Part shown: piece after piece, positions 58,538 through 64,000 of the stretch
Layout of the letters: every line of letters begins with the position of its first letter
Position numbering within the stretch: the first letter of the stretch is position 1
Assembly (NCBI GenBank): GCA_900095095.1
Contig: FMBT01000302.1
Coordinates: 62,001 to 126,000 of the forward strand
Source of the DNA: Fragilariopsis cylindrus CCMP1102
Taxonomy: Eukaryota > Bacillariophyta > Bacillariophyceae > Bacillariales > Bacillariaceae
Length of the DNA: 64,000 nt
Reading direction: 5' to 3'
The notes under the pieces: generated by a model
The model's database searches: none
What the model was told of the DNA's origin: nothing
Seen by the model: the letters and a program-made list of their open reading frames with translations, nothing else
Translations under genes and position numbers: made by a program

Positions 58538-59524
58538 TTATTTATTTATTTGACTTCGTACGTTCCGATTTCAAAAATTATGTGATGTTGATATATAGCT
58601 GACAGTGCAGTGCAGTGCAGTGGGAGTGACCCGTTTCGAACTACTTTACTTTTCTTTACGTTACTTGCTCTTTCATATAACTCACTTGACTCAAAGGGTT
58701 GCACGAATATATCAATATGTCAATATATATGAGATGCATCAGATTACATTAGATACAATAAAAAAATAAAGAAAGTTGGACACAAAAGAGAGAAAAAATA
58801 AAAATAAAATTCAAAACAACCATCATCGAAAGAAACTCAGTCGTGCACATGTGATCGTGACTCACTCACTGGACTCGACTCATTCGAATTGATTATTGAG
58901 TCGAAAGAGTCGGGGGAGTCGTCATCGATAAATGGTTAGTGGTGCTCACAAATTTCAAGTCGTGAATCTTCTTGATTTTAATTCTTTCCAACTTTTATCT
59001 TTTGGATCTTTTTGCTTGTTTGGGCCTTCTTTTGTCTCACTCACGTCACTAAATTTTTGACAACTCTCGGTAGGTTAATTCTTAATTCTCATGACGCACG
59101 AGTGTGTCATAAATTATCTTTTGGCTCTTTTTTGTTGGGCCTTCTTTTGTCTCACGTCATCTCATTTTTTGACACTCTGACTCGGTAAAGGTGACGCATT
59201 ATTCCTTTAGAAATTACATACTAGTACGACCAGCAAATACGGTACAGTAGTGTGCTTGGGCAGAATACAAGAAGTATCGTGCCGAGCACTCACGGCACGC
59301 ACTCATGTTCACTTCTTCTCTCCTTCAAATTTTCTTTTTCCTATATAAAAAGATAGAGATAGAGAGAGAGAGAGGTAATGCATGCCTAAATATATTTGTG
59401 TCTTGGCTTTAATTATTGATTTGTACGATGTTCATTCTTAATTAATCCTCATGAGGAGTGCGTCTGTCATAAGTTTGGCATCACCGAAGAGATTGCATAT
59501 GAAGCATGGTTCCGTCCGTAGTTG
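58538..59524. repeat. intergenic with ~119-bp direct repeats
   Basis: 'tatcttttggatcttttt' with 'gggccttcttttgtctcac' starts at about 58996 and recurs at about 59115. A shorter third piece ('ttcttaatt..cctcatga' to 'tgtcataa') lies near 59431-59475. 'cagtgcagtgcagtg' repeats lie at 58607-58621. No coding frame supported. Confidence 0.65.
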
Positions 59525-59680
59525 GAGCCTCGGTAACTTCTTCAGTTGGATCCTCCATCACTTCGTGCGTCAGTAGGATCCTCCGTCACTTCATTAGTAG
59601 GATCCTCGGTAACTTCGTCAGTAGGATCCTCGGTAACTTCGTCAGTAGGATCCTCGGTAACTTCGTCAGTAGGATTCTCG
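59525..59680 (-). repeat. 24-bp minisatellite that reads as TDEVTEDP repeats on the minus strand
   Basis: About six units of 'ggatcctcggtaacttcgtc' plus 'agta' stand head to tail. The inner units are identical and the outer ones diverged. The minus strand reads TDEVTEDP again and again, flanked by KEERIENP on one side and, after a frame change, TEEVTEAPTTDG on the other. A 24-bp (eight-codon) period and acidic Pro/Thr units are typical of extracellular linkers, so this may be a remnant of a coding stalk. The plus strand is also open (SSVTSSVG repeats). Confidence 0.8.
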
Positions 59681-59786
59681 ATTCTTTCTTCCTTTACTTT
59701 TATCTTTCTTTCTTACTACCTCATAATTCGAAAAATATACATAATTCATTCATTCATTCATTCCAATTCACATTACATATTCCATC

Positions 59787-60490
59787 ATGAAATTCTGTCT
59801 TTCCGCTCTTATTGTTGCTTTGTCTGCTTCCGTTGGGAGTAGTAGTAATGCTTTCGACATCTCCGCCTTGTCTTCAAATGATTCTGCTGTCGAAGGAAGA
59901 CAGTTAGCGCCCGAGCCGGAACTACCATGTGAGGGTGAAAATTGCAAATGCGGTGATAAGAATGGTGAATTTGTCCCATCCACATTTACCGTCGCACAAG
60001 CCGCATGTGGACTGCCCGATTTTTCTATTTTGTGTGATGCTCTGAACTTCGCTGGTTTGTTTGATGCCCTCAACGGACCTGATTCCGAACTCACAGTGTG
60101 GGCACCTACCAATGCAGCATTTTTGCTTCTGCCTGAATCAACAAGAGAATTATTGTTTTCCGAGGAAGGAAAAGAATTATTAACAGAGATTTTATTGCTT
60201 CATGTTGCGACACCCGCACTAACCCTCAAGGATTTAGAATGCGGCGAGATTGTCGATACATTAGGACAAGATACAAAGACAGAATGTTTGTTTACGGCAG
60301 GTGGTACACGTGGATTCCAACTTGGATTAGCCAACGGTGATGTCAAACCCGAAATTTGGGTGAAACTGTGATGTGCAACGGAAATTTGTTTATATTGGAT
60401 AAGGTTATGATTCCAGGTGGTCCCGGTGATACATTCTCTTCTTCCTCGAAGAGTGGAAAGGCCGACAAGAAGAAAAAAGGAAAGAAATAA
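59787..60490 (+). CDS. secreted fasciclin (FAS1) domain protein
   Basis: MKFCLSALIVALSASVGSSS is a signal peptide, followed by a short Cys-containing segment (LPCEGENCKCGDKNG). The FAS1 domain starts FSILCDALNFAGLFDALNG. It has the hallmark H1 box SELTVWAPTNAAFLLLP and the H2 part LLLHVATPALTLKDL. As assembled, the frame ends at 60371 (PEIWVKL). One base missing in the T-run at 60355-60357 would explain why the conserved last strand, TVMCNGNLFILDKVMIPGG, lies in the next frame and runs to 60490, ending in a Lys-rich tail. FAS1 domains mediate adhesion at the cell surface or in extracellular matrix, and diatoms have many. The family call is secure. Confidence 0.85.
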
Positions 60491-61000
60491 TATGCGTCCT
60501 TAATTAATTAAAAAAAGGAATGAATGGTCGGAACTATCGGTCGGTCCGATCCAGTCTATAGTCCATTGACTTGGTAGATCTTGTTATCCTTTTCCATATA
60601 TACATCACAGTACATATTATGTGTGTCGGTCAGTCAATACCAAATTTATCTAACATATTCTATTCTATACAAGTTACTTCATAAATAATACATGTTAAAA
60701 AAGTAAAGTGATTTTTGTCTTTATTCTATCATTGTTATATTATTATATTCACATGAAATCAAACACTATCGTCAATAGTCAACATTAAATATCAAGTCTT
60801 ATAATATCGAAAGTAAGAAATATATTCCATCTTTCGTTTTATTCAAAAATAGATTATACAGTACAGTCAATATATACTTTCCTCACACTACTCTACTACA
60901 AAAGAAAACGTTAAGATCTGACGACAATGCTTATCTCAACACTAACTAACACTATCCTTTGTTATCGCAACGATCGTTGTTGTACCGTAGTAGTATGCTT
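60491..61000. other. intergenic, no feature seen
   Basis: AT-rich 3' flank of the FAS1 gene and upstream part of the next locus. No gene or clear repeat. Confidence 0.4.
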
Positions 61001-61788
61001 CGAAATCTGAAGGAACGCGTAAGGAAAGATCTGCTTCTTTAACTTCTAGTTTTACATTTATTGTTGATGAAACCAGCAATGGGCAAAATTAATACTTATT
61101 ATGTAAATCGGACGATACAAGTAATTACATTTGTGACTTCAACTTTTTTGCCAAATCAGCACCAACGTCTATAGATGATATAACATACTGTTATAAACGT
61201 TTGAGGGAGTCTGATCCTGGCGAAGAAGAAGTTACCATTTCAAAGCTTGATAACGAAGATCTTTTATATATGACGGACTTTTTAGAGTATTACAGCGTTT
61301 ATTCCGAAGATATCAGTCACATTCCTTGGTGGTTGATCCTTGTACAAGATTATACCGAGGATATTTATGACGAGTCACTCTTCATTAAACAATGGAAGAT
61401 TGTTGACGACATGTATAATGGATTTGGAACGCACATTCCTGCCAATGGTTTTTTAGGTCCTAATTTCGCAGGATATTACGGGCCTAAACCACAACCGATT
61501 CCCCCTCTTGGTAATCCGAACGTCAATGGCATAACAGCAGGGAATATACAAGATAGTGGGACACCCTTCAAGTGGACCCAGTAAATGCAATCACAATTCC
61601 CTAGTACTACATTGATTGCATCTTAATGGATCTTACACGGCATAGACAGTGCTGTAGACGAGAACGGTAAAGAAGGTTCCAGCCAATGCTATGGAATCAT
61701 TCTTGACTATTTGTATACGGGTAAGGTAGCAGATGATGTAATTGATGGTACCACGTGTCGCACTCCTCTTGCAAATGTGCTAGACTAA
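61001..61788 (+). pseudogene. unknown gene, open except for three in-frame TAA codons
   Basis: One frame runs from about 61001 to a TAA at 61788 and looks coding almost throughout: SLTSSFTFIVDETSNGQN, then YLLCKSDDTSNYICDFNFFA, FLEYYSVYSEDISHIPWW, NPNVNGITAGNIQDSG, and LHGIDSAVDENGKEGSSQC. It is broken by TAA at about 61090, 61582 and 61621. No ATG stands at a plausible start, so a first exon may be upstream. The composition (Cys, acidic, mixed polar) suggests a small secreted or cytosolic domain, but I do not recognise it. With three stops it is most likely decaying, unless short unseen introns remove them. Confidence 0.45.
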
Positions 61789-62672
61789 ATACGTATTCAA
61801 ATAAATATTAAAAAATAGTTTTCTTATTTCTTACTTTATGAACTATCATCTCTGAACCCTTGCACATGTTCTACATGCGCAGTGTTTCTACTACTTCGAC
61901 TGTGTATTGTTATCCTGGTACTGCTTAAAGTCGATACAGCCTCCATCCTGTGATCATACTGTAATAGCTTTGTTGCTTCCCCAAGTCTTAAAATAATGAA
62001 ATAATTTCCCCCGATTCCAGTACAGTACCCCCCAATCGAAGAATGAAGGAATATCGCGTTGAAATAGTGTCTGAAGGCCAGAAAACCAACGACAGGAAAG
62101 AATTATAATCTCCTTCAAGAAGATGGTCAGGTAGAGATATGTAATGCGAAAATCGCGAAATGGTGATACGTTAAAAAAGGACAACTATATGATTCGACTG
62201 ATTCGATTGATACAACTACAACGTCTTACGAGACTGGACGCAATCGTGCAACCGCCCGATAGGTATCTTTCTCGTATCGTGGACTCTAAAAGTTACGAAC
62301 CGTACAAAAAATTCTAGATAGCGGGAATGAAATTTAGAGATAAAGTCGACTGCGATTGCAGCATGACGGAAATTTTTGAACTACTACTACTGTAGCATGA
62401 AACGTTTTTAATAATAATCTTAGCGTGGAAATATCTGATACACACGAGTTAAATTCTCCATCCCTTGAGACGGAGTTGTGTCAATTTTGAAAGAAGAACA
62501 AGATCAAGTAAAGAAAAGAATTGTATGCAGTCCTATAGCCACCGAGAAATCGTAGTGATGAGGTGATTTCGGTGAAATGCTCCTGGAGCAGCATATCGAT
62601 CGCATAATGCTTATCATTTTTATTTCAAATCGTTTCATACAAAAAGTTGATATCTTTGCACCTATTGAAACA
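61789..62672. other. intergenic, no gene seen
   Basis: This stretch of 880 bp has no supported coding frame and no repeat I could see. It should include the promoter of the GTPase gene. Confidence 0.4.
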
Positions 62673-64000
62673 ATGGCAGAAGATGAGATCATGGACGATG
62701 TGGTCGGAATGGAAGTGGAAGTCGACGAAGAAATGAACAAAAATGACGTTGTTGACATTGATAGGCTTTTAGTTCTACTTAAGGCCAGCATAAAAGCTGG
62801 CGATTTGATAGCTACAAAACACGTTATGTTATTTATTGGATTGACAGGAGCAGGGAAGGTAAGTCGTCGGGCCAAATTTACATTATTGCGGAACCCATAC
62901 ATGCGAAAATAAAGGTGCATCGTATAAATATAGACAAATGGATAGATACTACTCACCGTCGCATCATGATTCCTCTTCACGGTTATTAATAGACGACTAG
63001 TACTTTATATCTCGCTGGAGCAAAATTCAAAGAGGAAGACGTTGATGGGTATGCTCATTTTAAGCCTATTGAAATACCCAATGAAGCTCTATCTGAGTTT
63101 GCTGTATCTGGTGGTGCGAACTCAGTGACAACGACCATTCAAGCTACAACGATCATATTGAAAGGAGAAGAAAATGGACAGCAGGAACGTATCACTATTT
63201 GTGACACACCTGGTTTCGGAGATTCCAAAGGAAATGAGCAGGAAATATCCAACGGCTTAGGAATTGTCCATGCCCTCAAAGGCGCTGCTTCTATCAAGCC
63301 TGTCATTGTCATGGATCATAGGAGTATGGATGGAGGTCGATGGCTTGCCCTTCGAAAGAACCTATCGACTGTTATTTCCATGATGGGACGTGAATCTATT
63401 GATTTTTCACCTTTCTCGTACGTATTTACACGTTGTGAGGGGAAAAGTAAGAACAGAATCTCGAAACAGCTACAAGGTTTTCAAAAATCTATGCGCCAGA
63501 ATCCGCACATGAAAGACAAGGCCATTTTAGATGCGTTATTGACAGACATGATCTGAAAGACACAACCAGGTGAAGCAATTTGTATCGATCCCGAAGAGCC
63601 TGATGATGCACCCGCTACATTAAAGCGATTGTGGAGTGGATCGCGACTGAACGATCCTGCAAACCGTTTCGTTAACTTCTGTTCAAAGGAATCGATGGCT
63701 GCATTATTTATGCAAGTCAGTATCTTAATCCGCGATGTTGAAAGCTCTCTCGGAGCATCTGACCTGGATTCCGCAGCAGACCACCTCCACAAAATGTTAG
63801 GATTAGCTAGTGCACTTTCTCTGCCCGAAGTGGACGAAGCTGTTGAGCATGGAACTACAAAGGCAAGGAAGTTTGTGATCGCATTATCATCTGATATCGA
63901 CAACTTGATTACTCATGTCGATTCCGAGTTTGACCAGAAGTTAAACGATATGTCATCGAAACTGCACCTCCTTTCTCGCACAGGCCCCATTCGTGAAATC
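62673..64000 (+). CDS. G-domain GTPase (AIG1/septin-like), runs off right edge, with in-frame TGA
   Basis: Exon 1 (62673-62858) ends in VMLFIGLTGAGK. The intron (62859-62992, GTAAGT...AATAG) joins it to TTSTLYLAGAKFKEED, giving the P-loop GLTGAGKTTS. TICDTPGFGDSKG is the G3 motif, and YVFTRCEGK stands where the G4 TKxD/TKCE motif is expected. The combination resembles the TRAFAC-class GTPases of the AIG1/septin type. The start at 62673 is preferred over 62577 because the acidic MAEDEIMDDVVG reads as a normal N-terminus. At 63554-63556 a TGA interrupts the frame, but the same frame stays open to the window edge (KTQPGEAICIDPEEPDD, FVNFCSKESMAALFMQ, helical thereafter). It may be a nonsense change from CGA (Arg), a selenocysteine codon or an error. 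Role unknown, possibly membrane remodelling or defence. Confidence 0.7.

Overview
The window looks like nuclear DNA of a stramenopile alga, most likely a diatom. The evidence is short GT-AG introns (about 110-380 bp) in several genes, proteins full of Asn, Ser, Asp and Gln runs, a secreted protein built of BspA-like 'SFNQPIDSWDVSQV' repeats, and protein families typical of diatom genomes (SET-domain proteins, FAS1, LCAT-like lipase, ankyrin fragments). I cannot name the species. I saw no bacterial operon, no CRISPR array, no rRNA or convincing tRNA, and no reverse transcriptase, integrase or capsid gene.

Layout. 1-3.2 kb: the 5' part of a von Willebrand A-domain gene, then transaldolase, both on the minus strand. 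3.65-7.3 kb: a gene-free, CpG-depleted repeat island. 7.3-13.7 kb: a scrambled duplicated locus with a secreted Cys protein and an HNH-nuclease-like gene that face each other behind inverted copies of one upstream region, plus broken copies of both. 14-16.3 kb: an EF-hand plus RNase Z-like fusion. 16.8-19.7 kb: decayed nucleotidyltransferase and ankyrin genes, then a Tc1/mariner-type MITE. 20-21 kb: tandem repeats. 21.3-40.5 kb: BspA-like surface protein, JmjC/cupin oxygenase, multipass membrane protein, a long SET + spermidine synthase + AdoMetDC-like fusion, a truncated NADPH-oxidase-like gene and a secreted protein. 40.7-44.9 kb: a second CpG-depleted island that shares a ~190-bp satellite, in inverted orientation, with the first. 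45.6-64 kb: LCAT-like acyltransferase with inserted repeats, membrane sulfotransferase, four-helix membrane protein, double-SET protein, FAS1 protein, a decayed gene, and a G-domain GTPase that runs off the right edge.

There is no pathway cluster. The genes are mostly independent housekeeping, membrane and surface functions. The notable points are the fusion proteins, the HNH locus, the two CpG-poor islands, and a systematic pattern in which conserved domains change frame at short homopolymers, always needing one extra base. That pattern looks like assembly error rather than biology, so several genes here are probably intact in the cell although broken in this sequence.
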